Assembly: GCA_000697665.1 (NCBI GenBank)
Contig: KL197710.1
Span: 815,425-879,424, forward strand
Source of the DNA: Jaapia argillacea MUCL 33604
Taxonomy: Eukaryota > Basidiomycota > Agaricomycetes > Jaapiales > Jaapiaceae
Direction: 5' to 3'
DNA length: 64,000 bases
Shown here: positions 11,716 to 23,357 of the stretch, piece after piece
Position numbering within the stretch: position 1 is the stretch's first letter
How the letters are laid out: each line of letters starts with the position of its first letter
The notes under the pieces: model-generated
Database searches by the model: none
The model's input: the letters and a program-made list of their open reading frames with translations, nothing else
Told to the model about the DNA's origin: nothing
Made by a program: the position numbers and the translations under genes

Positions 11716-13327
11716 TCATTCCACGATATCCCTCCATATACCCCAGGCAGCATAATGACCACACCCATCGAAATGTTCCGCCTGTCGATCCGGTCCCGCC
11801 AAACACAGGCTGGGATGCTTGAGCTTCTCGATGTCAACCTCCCAATCCTCCTCTTCGACGTCGTCCAGATCTTCCAACCCCTCTTCAAACATGCACTGCT
11901 CATCCTCTAGGAACTTCATTACCCGAACACCATTCATCGCAGACTGTCGCAGCCTAGTCCGAATCGATGCGACTTGAGCCAAGCCTTCTGTCCATCCTTT
12001 CTCAAATTCCGCTCGGGCGACGTCGCGACGATCTTCAAGACGGACCGTTGTCGTAAATGAAAGCAAGGATGGATAAGACGGGAGGATTCGTATCTTTGGG
12101 ATTTTACCACCCGCCCTCAAGTCATTCACCACAGGGATAGGTAAAGGGACGGCATCGCGGGGAGGTGAGGCTCGTAATGAGATTGTCGCAGTAGCCAGAC
12201 CGCGACGACCACGCTTCGGGGCTTTAGTCGGTACTTGCCCGCCTTGAAGCCGAATGTTTGCATCAACGTCACCAGCAGTCCGCGCATGGGTAATCTCAAG
12301 CCACGTCTTCAACTTCTTCTCCCTATCTTTCGCCCGTTTCACGGCTGCCGTAGCGCAACTCTTCCCAAAATCACTCCACTGGCCTTCCCTCAATTCCCCC
12401 CTTATGACACCACAGTTGTCCAACACCAGATGCCGTAACATTGTGAACCGACCAAGGATCGACACCACGTCAGATTCATTAACGTTGCAGGTGGAGAGAT
12501 CTAGAATTTCAAGTCGTGGTAGTGACCCTGGGAGGGCGTGTAGATATCGAGCAACTTGTCGGGAAGGCACACGAAGACGGAAATGCGATGCAGAGCGAAG
12601 ATATGGCGATCGCACGAGGCGAGTGAATGGGTCGAGGTGGAAAAACACGAGGGGTTGAGCGAAGGTCTGCTTCTTCGCAATGGCAGGATCCAATGGATCT
12701 TGGACAATAGATATCGTCTGTATCTTGGACTCGGGCCATTTAGATAGTGCATCCAATGCGCCATCGAAGTATGCACCCTTGACATGGTTTCAAGAGGAGA
12801 ATAAATGAGTTGGGAAATAACAACGCACCTTCATGAATTGAAGGTAAGTAGCCTTCTGAACACTGCCCTGTGGCTTGAGCACGTCCACCCAAGTACAAGT
12901 ACGACAGTACTTACTATGGTTTGAACTTCAGAGACAAGAACCTCAACTCAGGCCATCTCGAACCATCGAAGAGATCATCCAAGTGATCCGGACCCCACGA
13001 CGGTCCAATAAACAAACTCAACCTGCAAAGGTTTGGAAGGGGCTTGATCAAGTTGATGAGGACATCCGGATCAACTATCCACGACTCTAGGGAAAACTCC
13101 TTGACCCACAACCTCTCATCCAATCCAGTTCGTAAACGGCGTTCTAGCTGGACAACTCGCTGGGGTTGGTGTAATCGGATGCATTCAAAGATATGGTAAA
13201 CGGGAACTGGGTGTGTGGGGAGAGTGCGAGACAGTGCGAGAACGGTAGACTGCAGATGCTCGGGTTCTGCTTGGTTGAAGATCGCAGTATACAGCTCGGG
13301 AGGGAGCGAGGAGAGTGAAGCAAGCAT
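11716..13327 (-). CDS. F-box-like protein
   Basis: Three exons (13327-12915, a 34-base exon 12862-12829, and 12777-11716) give 502 residues. The N-terminus LASLSSLPPELYTAIF is an F-box-like helix pair, followed by VYHIFECIRL and leucine-rich segments (LCRLSLFIGP, LRFLSLKF; LEILDLSTCN; LRHLVLDNCG). The middle is Arg/Lys-rich and the C-terminus acidic (GLEDLDDVEEEDWEVDIEKL). The small middle exon reads YVQKATYLQFMK and joins the frames exactly, supporting the model. Likely an SCF substrate adaptor; target unknown. Confidence 0.75.
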
Positions 13328-13544
13328 TCAGTTGTAAGAAGTTGTAACATTGAGAGAACGGCCAGCAACAAACGGAGAGGAAAGGACAAGGGTCGGACGT
13401 TTGTCATCGGACAGAGATAATCATAAACATCTCAACATCTCAACAAGCTCGCAACTTGGCGGTCTCACTACGGACGTATGTACACCATGGCAAGGTACCG
13501 CCAGTCGAAATCTGGATGGCTAGCGTCATGACAAGTTGCACCTA

Positions 13545-14756
13545 CTAGTAAAGGACCTCGCTCCCATCCGCCAGACGCAAAGCGACACCACGATCCCGGA
13601 TTTGTTTATGTATGGGTAGAAACCGTGGATCCTGGAGAATCACCTTCCAGCTCTCCCCATGAAGAACGACGCGGGCGAGAACGGGAAGACAAGGACCCGA
13701 GAACACGGAGAAATGATTCTCAATATGTGGCCATATGAACCCTCGACGGCCATTGAACATCTGGTTTAGTCGCACGTGCAGCTGAATGCACTGGAGTGAT
13801 CGGTGGACGATGTTGAATGGGGTGTCAAAAGCCTGGACGAAGAAGATGTGATAGCTCAACTCCCGCAACCGGGGACATATCGCTAGCGATGGCGTAATGT
13901 GGTCGCTAGTGAAAAAATCGAGTTCTGGTCCAAACTCCACCCTCTCCAGTGAACCCCCATGGACATGCAGTATGTCCAAGAGTGAATGGTTTCCGATGGG
14001 AGGTTTGTGAACAATTAGGCGTGTCAGGGTCGGTAATTTCCATGCGCAGACTTGACGAACTGTTGGATTATTGAGTGATGTAATCCGCAATGTCGTGAGT
14101 TTTGGGAGATTGATGGGGTCTGGGATGTCGGTGTGCGTCCGAACTCTATAACCCGTACCTGTAAGGGTGAGGCACCGGAGTTCCGGAGTGCGAGAGAGGA
14201 TGGTTTGTAGGGCTTGTCGATCGAGCGGAGATCGAGAGCACCACCAATGGATATGTTTCAGCGATAAGTGGGGACGAGAGTTGGCGGAAATGAGAGGTAA
14301 CACTTTCCAATGTTTGGCTAGGCTGTGGACATTGGGGCAGGAGTCCAGCATGATGTCGAATTTGACATCATCGAGTTTGGGGCCATCAAGAGTGCCAGTG
14401 GCGAAAGGACTCTCAGGATCTCCAAGCTGAATAGTTTGCACATAGCGCCCATAGCAACCACTAACCACACTACTGCCCGATGGCTTCTTCAGCATCAGAG
14501 TCCCCCAGTTACCATCTCCTTTCCTGATCCTAATTTCTCTGTAGAGGAACTCTGCGGCTAACTGTTGCCATGCTTTGCAAACGAGTATCAGGGAGAGCCT
14601 AGTGTGTAAGGCGCTGAAGTTGTCGAAACTGATAAACCCGTGGTCGAAAGTCTGGTCGAAAGTCTCGGGGTAACAGGGATGGTTCGAATATGGCCCTGCG
14701 GCGTATTGTAAGATCTTCAGCCACAGTTCCGGTGGCAGGCGGGTGGTGGAAGTCAT
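13545..14756 (-). CDS. F-box-like protein, tandem paralogue A
   Basis: A single exon encoding about 403 residues from MTSTTRLPPELWLKILQYA; an in-frame ATG at 14846 would add 30 residues. The start was chosen by comparison with the neighbouring paralogue, which begins at the same place relative to LPPELWLKI. The F-box is followed by LSLILVCKAWQQLAAEFLYREIRIR, then repeated leucine-rich units (LRCLTLTGTGY, LTTLRITSLN, LTRLIVHKPP). The C-terminal VLARVVLHGESWKVIL is mirrored in the paralogue as LDRIILHGGNWDTLI. No introns, unlike most genes here. Likely an SCF adaptor of a rapidly expanding family. Confidence 0.78.
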   Translation of the reverse strand: MTSTTRLPPELWLKILQYAAGPYSNHPCYPETFDQTFDHGFISFDNFSALHTRLSLILVCKAWQQLAAEFLYREIRIRKGDGNWGTLMLKKPSGSSVVSGCYGRYVQTIQLGDPESPFATGTLDGPKLDDVKFDIMLDSCPNVHSLAKHWKVLPLISANSRPHLSLKHIHWWCSRSPLDRQALQTILSRTPELRCLTLTGTGYRVRTHTDIPDPINLPKLTTLRITSLNNPTVRQVCAWKLPTLTRLIVHKPPIGNHSLLDILHVHGGSLERVEFGPELDFFTSDHITPSLAICPRLRELSYHIFFVQAFDTPFNIVHRSLQCIQLHVRLNQMFNGRRGFIWPHIENHFSVFSGPCLPVLARVVLHGESWKVILQDPRFLPIHKQIRDRGVALRLADGSEVLY

Positions 14757-14845
14757 GGGTAGAGGTCTGAACACCATCACAGCAACAACCTGCACGTTCC
14801 TGGTCTCATTCAAAGTATGCCTTATGTCGAAAGACGGATGCTCCA

Positions 14846-14866
14846 CTCTATCTATCTATCTATCTC
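14846..14866 (+). repeat. Short CTAT microsatellite
   Basis: About four copies of a CTAT unit in a row just upstream of the F-box gene A open frame, in its probable 5' region. A simple-sequence repeat; no role is evident. Confidence 0.7.
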
Positions 14867-15265
14867 ATTGGACGATTGCGGATATAGTATTTCCCGATTG
14901 TTCTTGTGGATAGTTCGTGTACTACTACAACGTCAGTTGCTTTATTACATAATTTCGCTCTACACAGTTTCCCCTCGCGCCGTCGGCCACTTTCCTTTCT
15001 CTGGTTCCCCACGTTGCGTCGGGACACGTTTATTCTGTGCACAGTCCGCGAGATTGGTGGCCAACTGTGTGGTTTGGAGAACTGGCCAATTCAAGCCCAC
15101 TTTCAACCCCGCTAGTAATGCATACGCCTCCTGACAAATGAAAGTTGACCAAGGCAACTCCAAACCTCTCCACCGCTAGAATCACATAAGTACGTTGGAA
15201 ATATAATTTAGGGCAAGGAATCTGACGAAGTCAAGGTTCACACTCACCAGACGCGAGACTGAACA

Positions 15266-16450
15266 TTATGTATCAATCTCCACCATAGAGCCATCAGGCG
15301 TTTCCAGAGATATCTCGCGGCTGCGAATCTGCTCTAACATATCTCGAAAAGCGACGTCTCTGATTAACGTATCCCAGTTTCCTCCGTGAAGAATGATGCG
15401 GTCCAGGGAGGGAAGAGCCGGACCAACGAAAAACTCGAAGTGCGCTTGGAGGTGCGGCCATAGCATCCTCTCATGACCATCGAAAATAGGGTTATGCTTC
15501 AAATGCAATCGAACGCACTCGAGCGAGTGGTGCTCGAATTCGAATCCAACTCGTGGAGAGCTAGTGAAATACAGGTAGTAATTCAGCTCCCGTAGCGTCG
15601 GGCATCGTACAAGGGATGGTACAATGACGTCGCTCATAAAGAATTGGAGATTCGCTCCGAATTCCAACTTCTGTAGCGGGTGTCCGTGTTGAACCAGGAT
15701 CGCATTGAGCGTGACGCCATTGTCGGGCGATCGATGTGCAATTAGACTTGTGAGGGATGGCAAGGTCCAGGTGCGCATCTGGTGCATCATAGAATAGTCG
15801 AGGGAATGGAGACGGAGTGTTGTGAGGGCTGGGAGGGTAATGAGAAGTCTCGGCAAGTACGGCCGCGGGTAGTGAGCGGGAGGGGGAGCTGTGAGTTCCA
15901 GGGTCTCGAGACAAAGCGTCCCTGACAGCGTCAACTGGAGGAGATCTTGATCTCCGAGTCGATGACACCAACTGAGACGTTTCAAAGATCTCAGATGGTT
16001 GTAGGAATCGGTCGTGAGATGTGCATGACTTCCGGCCGTATTCTCTTTGCCCTTGACAAGGACTCGCAGATTTGGACAGGATTCAAGTATTCGATCTGGA
16101 GTGATGACTGCTGGAATCAAGCCGTATGTTCCGGCAGGGTTGGTGGATAGGTGAATGCAACGAACGTATCGTCCGAAACTTGATCCTTTGCGGTCGACGG
16201 CATGCTGCAGAGCCTGCCATCCATGTCTGATCCATATCTCCTCATACAAAAGCTCCATGGATATTTCCCACCATGACCTACAAACGAGGACAAGGGCGAG
16301 CTTCGTTTGCAAAGCCAGACGAGCCTCGGTGGCGTAATCTGTGGTGTCGAAGGGCTCGTATTGGATTGTGCGAGTACACCAGGACGTGGTGGCCAGCAAG
16401 AAAATCTTGAGCCATAGCTCTGGTGGAAGGGGAGGTAGATACGTGGTCAT
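15266..16450 (-). CDS. F-box-like protein, tandem paralogue B
   Basis: A single exon of 394 residues starting MTTYLPPLPPELWLKIFLLAT. After the F-box comes LALVLVCRSWWEISMELLYEEIWIRHGW, matching the same block of the upstream neighbour. Further shared blocks include LTTLRLHSLDYSMMHQMRTW, LTSLIAHRSPDNG, LEFGANLQFFMSDVIVPSL and the C-terminal LDRIILHGGNW. Gene A and gene B lie head to tail on the same strand about 500 bases apart, both intronless, so they probably arose by tandem duplication and have diverged strongly. Role inferred: SCF substrate adaptor. Confidence 0.78.
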   Translation of the reverse strand: MTTYLPPLPPELWLKIFLLATTSWCTRTIQYEPFDTTDYATEARLALQTKLALVLVCRSWWEISMELLYEEIWIRHGWQALQHAVDRKGSSFGRYVRCIHLSTNPAGTYGLIPAVITPDRILESCPNLRVLVKGKENTAGSHAHLTTDSYNHLRSLKRLSWCHRLGDQDLLQLTLSGTLCLETLELTAPPPAHYPRPYLPRLLITLPALTTLRLHSLDYSMMHQMRTWTLPSLTSLIAHRSPDNGVTLNAILVQHGHPLQKLEFGANLQFFMSDVIVPSLVRCPTLRELNYYLYFTSSPRVGFEFEHHSLECVRLHLKHNPIFDGHERMLWPHLQAHFEFFVGPALPSLDRIILHGGNWDTLIRDVAFRDMLEQIRSREISLETPDGSMVEIDT

Positions 16451-16703
16451 TCGTAGGAGCTGTGTGTAGAACGAATGCTAGAGCTGACATGATGACCATG
16501 GCCACTCCCAGAGTATAACTTCTTCGACTTCGTCTGATAACGTACGCGTGCGGACTCTTCACACGCTGGGTTAACCTGCTTTTCTCTGTTGTGTCTTTCG
16601 TCGATGGTTCCTCTCCTTTACGATGCCAAGAAACCTTGAGCTCTTACCAGCTACTTTGTATGAAAGGTTTACAACTAATGGTAACCAACGAGATCAACCT
16701 TAC

Positions 16704-17009
16704 TTATCTTCTAAATTCTTCAGCATCATATGCCTCATCCCAGGTCCCGCCTGCCAGAAGCCCAGGTGTAGCCTCACCGTTGGTTTCGTCGGGAAGAAAA
16801 TAATCAGACGATTCGCCATATTGAAGTCTCTGTGTTATCACAGGATTCTGCCTCTCTCTTGCCAAGGACCCGAGTCCGAGTTGTACACTGGACGGATTGC
16901 ATCCCCCAGCGTTGGTTGTTCTCGTGCCAGTGGACCTCGTCTTACCCATCCTCACTTCCTTCGGGCGACTCCAGCGATGCGCTGTCTCCCCACTTCCTGA
17001 AGAGGCCAT
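16704..17009 (-). CDS. Hypothetical small protein, uncertain
   Basis: A 101-residue open frame with an ATG in fair context (AGCATGG). It is rich in Ser, Arg and Gly in the first half and acidic at the end (YGESSDYFLPDETNGE ... WDEAYDAEEFRR). No domain is recognised. It is divergent to the protease gene starting at 17358. It could be the only exon of a small gene, a part of a longer one, or chance; the polar, non-repetitive C-terminus is what makes me list it. Confidence 0.3.
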   Translation of the reverse strand: MASSGSGETAHRWSRPKEVRMGKTRSTGTRTTNAGGCNPSSVQLGLGSLARERQNPVITQRLQYGESSDYFLPDETNGEATPGLLAGGTWDEAYDAEEFRR

Positions 17010-17268
17010 GCTCCGTGTCTCAGAGAAGGTTACTAGGGATTCCGATCACAACCGCCTACATTGCCTCGGTTTGCGACCGGACTGAGTCTGCTCCATCTCA
17101 CTTCCCACGTGTCGGACAACTCGGCGTGGTTCACAATCCACTATCTTCCTTCTCTCTCAAAACCCTTGGCGCCTTCCCTCCATGCTGTGTTTTGATTATC
17201 GCGGAACACCTCAGCATGGCTCGGGAACCTCATCTCTCCCGTTGCATGTCGGGCGGCGGATTAACGAG

Positions 17269-17274
17269 TATAAA
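17269..17274 (+). promoter_or_regulatory. TATA-like box of the M35 protease gene
   Basis: TATAAA lies 84 bases upstream of the protease start codon (in GAGTATAAAGGTAG), a distance that suits a TATA element in a fungal gene for a secreted enzyme. Confidence 0.45.
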
Positions 17275-17357
17275 GGTAGTAACTCAAACCATCAATTCTC
17301 ATCGTTCAGTCGAGCACTTTTGTCTTCCCCACCCCGCTCTTAGCGCTTTATACCATC

Positions 17358-18742
17358 ATGTTCAGCTCGATGATCCCCTCTACTTTTTTCACACTCGCCT
17401 TGACGGCATTGTGCGCTTCTGCTCTTCGTGATCTCTCGATCAAGGTCACTGGTATGTCTCACATTGACACCTCGAGGAATTAATTTCAACTCAACATTGA
17501 CTGCGCCTAGGACCCGACACTGTCGAGAATATCGACAACTTGAAGGTCGTTGTTACCGTCGTTAATATTGGCGACGAGGCTCTCAAACTTTTGACTGGTG
17601 AGCTCATATCTGGCGTGCACCGCCATATCATAACTGACGGCTTGTTTTTCAGACCCCAACGGACCCTTGTCCACGATACCCACGGATACGTTTACAATCA
17701 CTGATGCGACCGGAAATACCCCCACCTTCGTAGGCGTTAAGGTTTGTCACCACAAGCAGTCATGATTTCCCTCTCATTTACAATTGATATCTCTAGGCCA
17801 AATATGTCCCTTCTGTCGCCGCTCAGAAGGGCGCCTTCACCACTCTCGCTCCTGGTGAATCCAAGAGCGTTCAACACGACCGTAAGTTCTTCGCTCCTCG
17901 TCTGATCTTCTGGAAGCTCACTCCTTTCCTTAGTTGCCGATGCGTATAATTTTACCGCCACTGGGCCTGGGAAGTACGAATTCGCCGCGAACAACATGTT
18001 CTATCACGTCGGCGATGCAGGGACCGTCGAAGATATCATTTACGCTTCCCACGCCGATGCACACATGATTGCCCTCTCTGGCCGGCTCGCGCGAGCTCGT
18101 CCCTCTCAAACCCTCGTTAAACGAGCTTCATACAACGGCTGCTCCACTTCGGAGAAGTCTTCCCTCGCCCAGGCCGCTCCCGCCGCCCAAACCTATGTTG
18201 CGAACGCGATGTCGTAAGTCGATAAAACGCTTCATTCACCTTGGCCTCATCATCGAAATCGCATTTTTCAGATATCTCCAAGCGCACACCTCATCCACTA
18301 CCAGATTCACCACCTGGTTTGGGACCTACTTGTCCTCCCATCACTCTACAGTGTTGACCCACTACACCAACATGAACGGGAACGTCTACACTTCTTACAG
18401 TTTCGACTGCACTTGTACCGACAGTGGTACATATGCTTATGTTTACCCCGACGAGTACGGTACCGTATATCTCTGCGGTGCATTTTGGAGTGCTCCCGTC
18501 ACTGGTACCGACTCTATGGTGAGTTTCTTCTCTTCTTCCTGGTATGCAAGGCGTTAACGTCTCCTTTATAGGGCGGAACACTTGTCCACGAGTCTTCGCA
18601 TTTCACGGCGAATGCTGGAACTCAGGATTACGTTTATGGCCAAAGCAGTTCCAAGTCTCTTGCCAAGAGTAACTCTGGGGAAGCCATTATGAACGCCGAT
18701 TCTCATGAATACTTTGCTGAGAACAACCCTGTTCAGTCTTAA
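17358..18742 (+). CDS. Secreted peptidyl-Lys metalloendopeptidase (M35, deuterolysin family)
   Basis: Seven exons (17358-17451, 17511-17597, 17653-17741, 17797-17881, 17934-18213, 18272-18518, 18572-18742) give 350 residues. A signal peptide (FFTLALTALCASA) is followed by a propeptide to the Kex2-like site LVKR at residues 179-182; the mature enzyme begins ASYNGCSTSEKSS at residue 183 and has 168 residues. It closely follows the Grifola frondosa Lys-specific protease: THYTNMNGNVYTSYSFDC, CTCTDSG, then HESSH, and GTQDYVYG, which supplies the third zinc ligand Asp (aspzincin). NADSHEYF keeps the Asp that in the Grifola enzyme reads the P1' lysine, so cleavage before Lys is predicted. Cysteines are at the expected places. 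It acts outside the cell, probably in protein feeding. Confidence 0.93.
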
Positions 18743-19057
18743 GCGAGATTCTGTAGGGATTGGATGCAATCATACCAACTGCGAATCTTGGATTCTGCCA
18801 GAAATTCTGAAGTCTCTATTCATGTATTTATTCGGTTTTAATGTTTTCGAATTCAAGGGGCTGTGATTTCAGATACTTGGTCTCTATGGTATTCCCGACT
18901 GCGAAGAAACGAGTCTGTCACCTCACGATCTCCCCCTTACAGTTTCCACAAGTGCGAATACCTCGCCATTTCTGCGTAAAGAACTCCGTCCACACTCATG
19001 ACACAAAGGCACGTAGGTCGCCACTACTTGATACATGATTGGAAACACGACATCTGC

Positions 19058-22000
19058 CTACTGCACGGAACCGTACCCTGCTGGACAGTTCTGTCTCGCA
19101 AGTGGCGCAGAACCACTACGAATGTAGCAAATCTTGGCAGTGGCACAAGTTCCAGTGCACGGTGGGGTAAGTACGGAGCCCTTGCCTTGGTAGGTGTTGA
19201 AAGTCTGAGAGAACGTTGATCAGTGCAGAGCTGGCGGTGTCACGGATGCCAGAACTTACTGTCACGAGCGAGGGATCCGCTTCCATGACTGCAACGGAAT
19301 TCTGAGACTCTAACACAAGGATATGCGCAACTTCAACGTACCTTCGGTGACCTTGTGCCAGAAAGTCGCATTCAAAGGGTCGTTGGGTCCCCATGTAAAG
19401 TTAGCGCCATAGGCTTGACGAGTGTTGTACTCGTAGGAATATGTGGGACCGTATTGGAGTTGCGAATCAAGAGCGGGGAAGGTATTGACCTCGCTTCGCC
19501 AACTAATGTGGGATCGATGAACACAGCCTGACAAGGGCATTCCAGATATTCGAAACTCACGTGTGCGCATCTACAATATCAAATGTCTGGTGGAAATGTC
19601 GGTCGATGAATATCAAGACACCACTGGCAATGCCTGAACTCACCGCAGAATCAACTTCATAGACGCGGAACCCGGAGTTGAGGTTGGTCAGTGGAGTGAT
19701 CGAGGGACCGATCTGGATTGGCAACCGTAGTGGTTAGGGTCAGGCCACGCGAAAAAGGGATCACTAACCCAGGACACCGCCTGAGCAGTTTGCGCGCTCA
19801 TATTGGTGCCGTTGTTAGCGTAGAAAATCTGGCATGAAGTTTTCTTATCGAGCTGAAAATGAGGAAGAGAAGCAATGAGCTTACGGATAGCTGATCTTCG
19901 TGAGTGTGTCCGAAGAAGATATCTGTAGGCGATGGGTTGATTATGGTCAAAGCAACGAAAAGCGACAAACTAACTGGCGATGACGTGGGGTGAAAAGCGG
20001 TCAACGCTGAAAAAAATACATTCCAGCTTAGTTGATGTTGGATATAACGACAAGAAATGCAGACATTTGATAGACTGAGAAGAAACACTGTGTCAGATGG
20101 GGGCGAACATGGAGGACCCGATCACATACACAGGTTCGAGGGGTTGGCCATTGGGTTGGTCCCATCCCAACCACTCAGGACGTGACCTACGATCCAGACT
20201 GAACGGGGCAAGTTAATGTTTCGGCAAGGATTTTCATAGTATTGCGCTCACCGCGATCCCCAGCATCCTCGGCATCTTGGAGTTCGTCTGTCAAGAATCT
20301 CAGCATTCCAGATGTGTCTGGGTAAGTCAGGTTGATGTAATTGAAGTAGTTGGCACTAGCCGAACACGAGGCCGTCAACATCCACATCGTAATTAGAGGA
20401 TAAGTATCGCATACCGATACCCTGCACATGAAGTTTCAGCCGAATGGATAGAGCAACCGAACATTAGCACTTACACAAGTCAGTATTGAGCGTAATGACC
20501 CTAAGACCGTCCTGGCGCTTCACCATGTAAGCCGCATAATGCGCTCGAGCGAGCTCGACCGCGGCTTCGGGAAGCCAATCCTCATGCTGCCAGAGATAGG
20601 CTACATGGTCGTAGTTCCTAATTCGCCACTTCAGTTCAAGTGCCTTCTGTATGCGGAAGGAAACATACCAGCTGAATTGACTGGCCAAGTAGCCCCCGAT
20701 GCTGTAAGGTGCATCTTGTGCCCTGAATATAGCTATTAGCAAGGTCATTCTCAGGTCATAAGAGTGAGACGTACTGATTGTAGCTGTCGTGATTCCCAAG
20801 CGCAGGGTAAACGGGACCAGAGCCGAGCAATCGTTTGAATAAGTCATAGATGAGAGTCTGAGGGCAAATCAGATTGATCAGATATCCAGATATTTCTCCT
20901 CGTTTCGGGAGATCGTACCTCCGCATACATGATATAGTCTCTGTGGTAAGTTGTTCAGTATCCTGAATGAAGCGTCTCCGATCGTATTGCACACACCTAG
21001 AAAGCTGGTTATCAGGGTCGTGGCTAACCAGATCGCCAGTATACACTGTCCATGCAAAACCGGTATCTTGAGTCCCAGTGAGAGGAGGAATAGACTCCAG
21101 GGCAGATGTCAACAAAGAGAATGGGGTATCGCTGTCAGAAAAATAAATCCCACAGACAATTCCACTAACGGTTCTGACTACACATACCACAAATACGCGC
21201 CATATCGAGGGGCAGGCGCCAGAGTGCGGTTGGGGCTTGCGGTGTTCACATTGTTTTCACGGCAGCACAACCCAGACGTGCAGTTCGACTCGGATCCGGT
21301 TGCATACCTGGGATCGAGATGGGCATCTGAGAGATGCAAGACCTTAAGTCGAGTTCCACTAGGTGTTTTGGGAGGCGGGAGGGGGTTGGGCTTCGGCTTT
21401 GCGAACCAACTTGTCAAATTCAAGGGAGAAGTGGGAGGGACGGGACAAAGTGAGAGGAAGTTTTGGCAAAGAGACTACCTCGCGAACTCAGCAACGAACC
21501 AAACGTTTGAATGGAACAATGGTCTTACCTGTCCATCATATCCACCAACATCGGCGTTCGCGATCACCTGAGTGATAACGGGACCAAGAGCCAATGGTCC
21601 GTAGGATGTCTCGCAAGTCTTGCTATAGTTAAAGTACTCGCACAGTGCGACAACCAATGCGGGTCCTTGATCGGGAGTAGTAAGGGCAACAAATTTGCCA
21701 ACTTCCAATGCAGCTTGGCAACGAGCGCATGTACTGTTCCCAAAGATTGGGTTCGTGGCGATGGACTGTACCTGGGCTATAGCGTGGGCCAAGACGAGCG
21801 ATGGAGACGCAGGGGGTGGAAGAGGGTGCGGGTCGACCGTGTTATTCTGGACAGGAAGTTTTAATTAGGGCGAGATGGACAACAAGATGATGGCACGAAC
21901 CAATGGAATAGTATCAGGATCTGTTAGCGCCAAGGGGTAGGTTTTTTGCTAAAGCGGTCTCAGTAGGTTCATGCAATCGCTAGCGAAGAGGCTTACAGTG

Positions 22001-22191
22001 ACTGGATCAGAAATGACTGGTTGAACTTGAGACACTGTTGCAGTCGGATTGTTGTAATAATTGGTATAGAGTGATGTAGGGAAAGCACCCTGCGCTGTGA
22101 AAGTTCCAGGTTGAATACCTGCACTGGAAGAAGCACCAGAAGCTATGGCGGCGGACACCATCGCCAGAAGAGTCAACTTGCGACCGAACAT
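19058..22191 (-). CDS. Acid sphingomyelinase-like phosphodiesterase with saposin B domain
   Basis: I could follow the frame through about 21 exons. The protein has a signal peptide (MFGRKLTLLAMVSAAIASGA), a saposin-B-like cysteine domain (NSTCARCQAALEVGKF ... ALCEYF ... CQNFLSLC), a proline linker, then a calcineurin-like phosphoesterase domain. Metal-binding motifs are LHLSDAHLDPRY, TGDLVSHD, PALGNHDSYN, WIVGHVLSGWD and FFGHTHEDQLS. FSWNYDHVAYLWQHEDWLP is typical of acid sphingomyelinases. The C-terminus is cysteine-rich (TPPCTGTCATAKICYIRSG). It would hydrolyse sphingomyelin-like lipids to ceramide in vacuole or outside the cell; fungal substrates are less sure. Two microexons are notable: 7 bases (20421-20415, giving WYR across junctions) and 10 bases (20074-20065). 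It is convergent with the protease gene. Confidence 0.9.
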
Positions 22192-23357
22192 GGTGGCGTC
22201 GTAGCTTCTTCCAAGGACTCAAGGCTTCACAGTGAGTCTTTTCAAGAGGCAAACAGCAGAGGTATGGGAGAATCCCTGAAGTGGGTATCTACCGATTTAC
22301 GGCATTTGCTCCATGCGCTCCTTTACGCACGGGTATGGTGGCATATATGCTCGCACAGCGAGAAATGGAATGTTTGAACGTGCGTCGTACAGCCATCAGG
22401 AAGGACTCTCGAAATAGACTTGAAAGTTCACGAGAGGGCAGGGAAGCTGCGAGTTCACGTGCCACAAGGCATAGCAATGGTTCTTTCGATCTCGTTGACA
22501 GCCCAAGCCATATGAGACGTTGGACTTGTAGAACATTCATCAATATCCAGATAGATAAGCAAAGGAGCAAGGAGCAAATGGGAGAAAGTAAGAGACTGAG
22601 GCCTGAGGACAACAACGGACATCGGGAGCGAAACACCGCCACCGCCACAGAACAAATAAAGAAAAAGAACGCGTCCAGCGTGACAGGCTCTAGACATGGT
22701 CTGCGACGTCATTGACAGTCCAAGCCCAGACCAGAGCCGTCATCGACAAAACCTGCTACAAAAACCCAGCGTGAAAGAATGGCAATGAGGAGAACCTCCC
22801 CTTGCTTTTCATTGTCTTCGTGTACTTGGAATACTGTTTGCCGTCGTCTAAACGCAACCGCTCAATCTGAATTTGCCAACTTTGCTTCGGACATTCGCGC
22901 CGCACAGGCGTCAAACTTTCAATCCCGAGGCATCAGGAGTCAGTTCATTATTGGATGTCAAGCATATACAAGCATACAACATAGACAAGTCCTCGAAAGC
23001 ATTGGATAACTACATGATAACTCGGTCGAAGAAGAAGCAATGGATATCAGGATATATCTACAAACTCGTAAGTGGGAGGTAAAATCATACTAGGATATAC
23101 AGCGTTCTCTGATTCGTATGGTGTATTAATCTGAAGGTCAAAATATGGCAAAAGTGTCGCAGGCGCGGCATTGCGGCCCAATCGCCCCGGTGTGGTGAGG
23201 GAGGTAGGGAGGGAGGGGTGCATCGGCGCCGATGTCGACTTGGGCATGATGTGGCCACCCATAGATATAACAATGCCCAGGCTTGGAGCATTTTGAAGGG
23301 CCTTCCTCTTCAAGCCATCTCCGTCAGCTCCCTCGCACTCCCCTCCAGCACCGACTT
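22192..23357. other. Unassigned intergenic region
   Basis: I see no supported gene. Several short open frames on both strands lack domains and lack splice continuity. The right end probably includes the 3' flank of the small minus-strand frame at 23358-23615, and the left end the promoter of the sphingomyelinase gene. Confidence 0.4.

Noticed and set aside
16832-17431. 199-residue plus-strand open frame overlapping the protease start
   Set aside because: Overlaps the protease promoter, TATA-like box and signal peptide in another frame; no domain.
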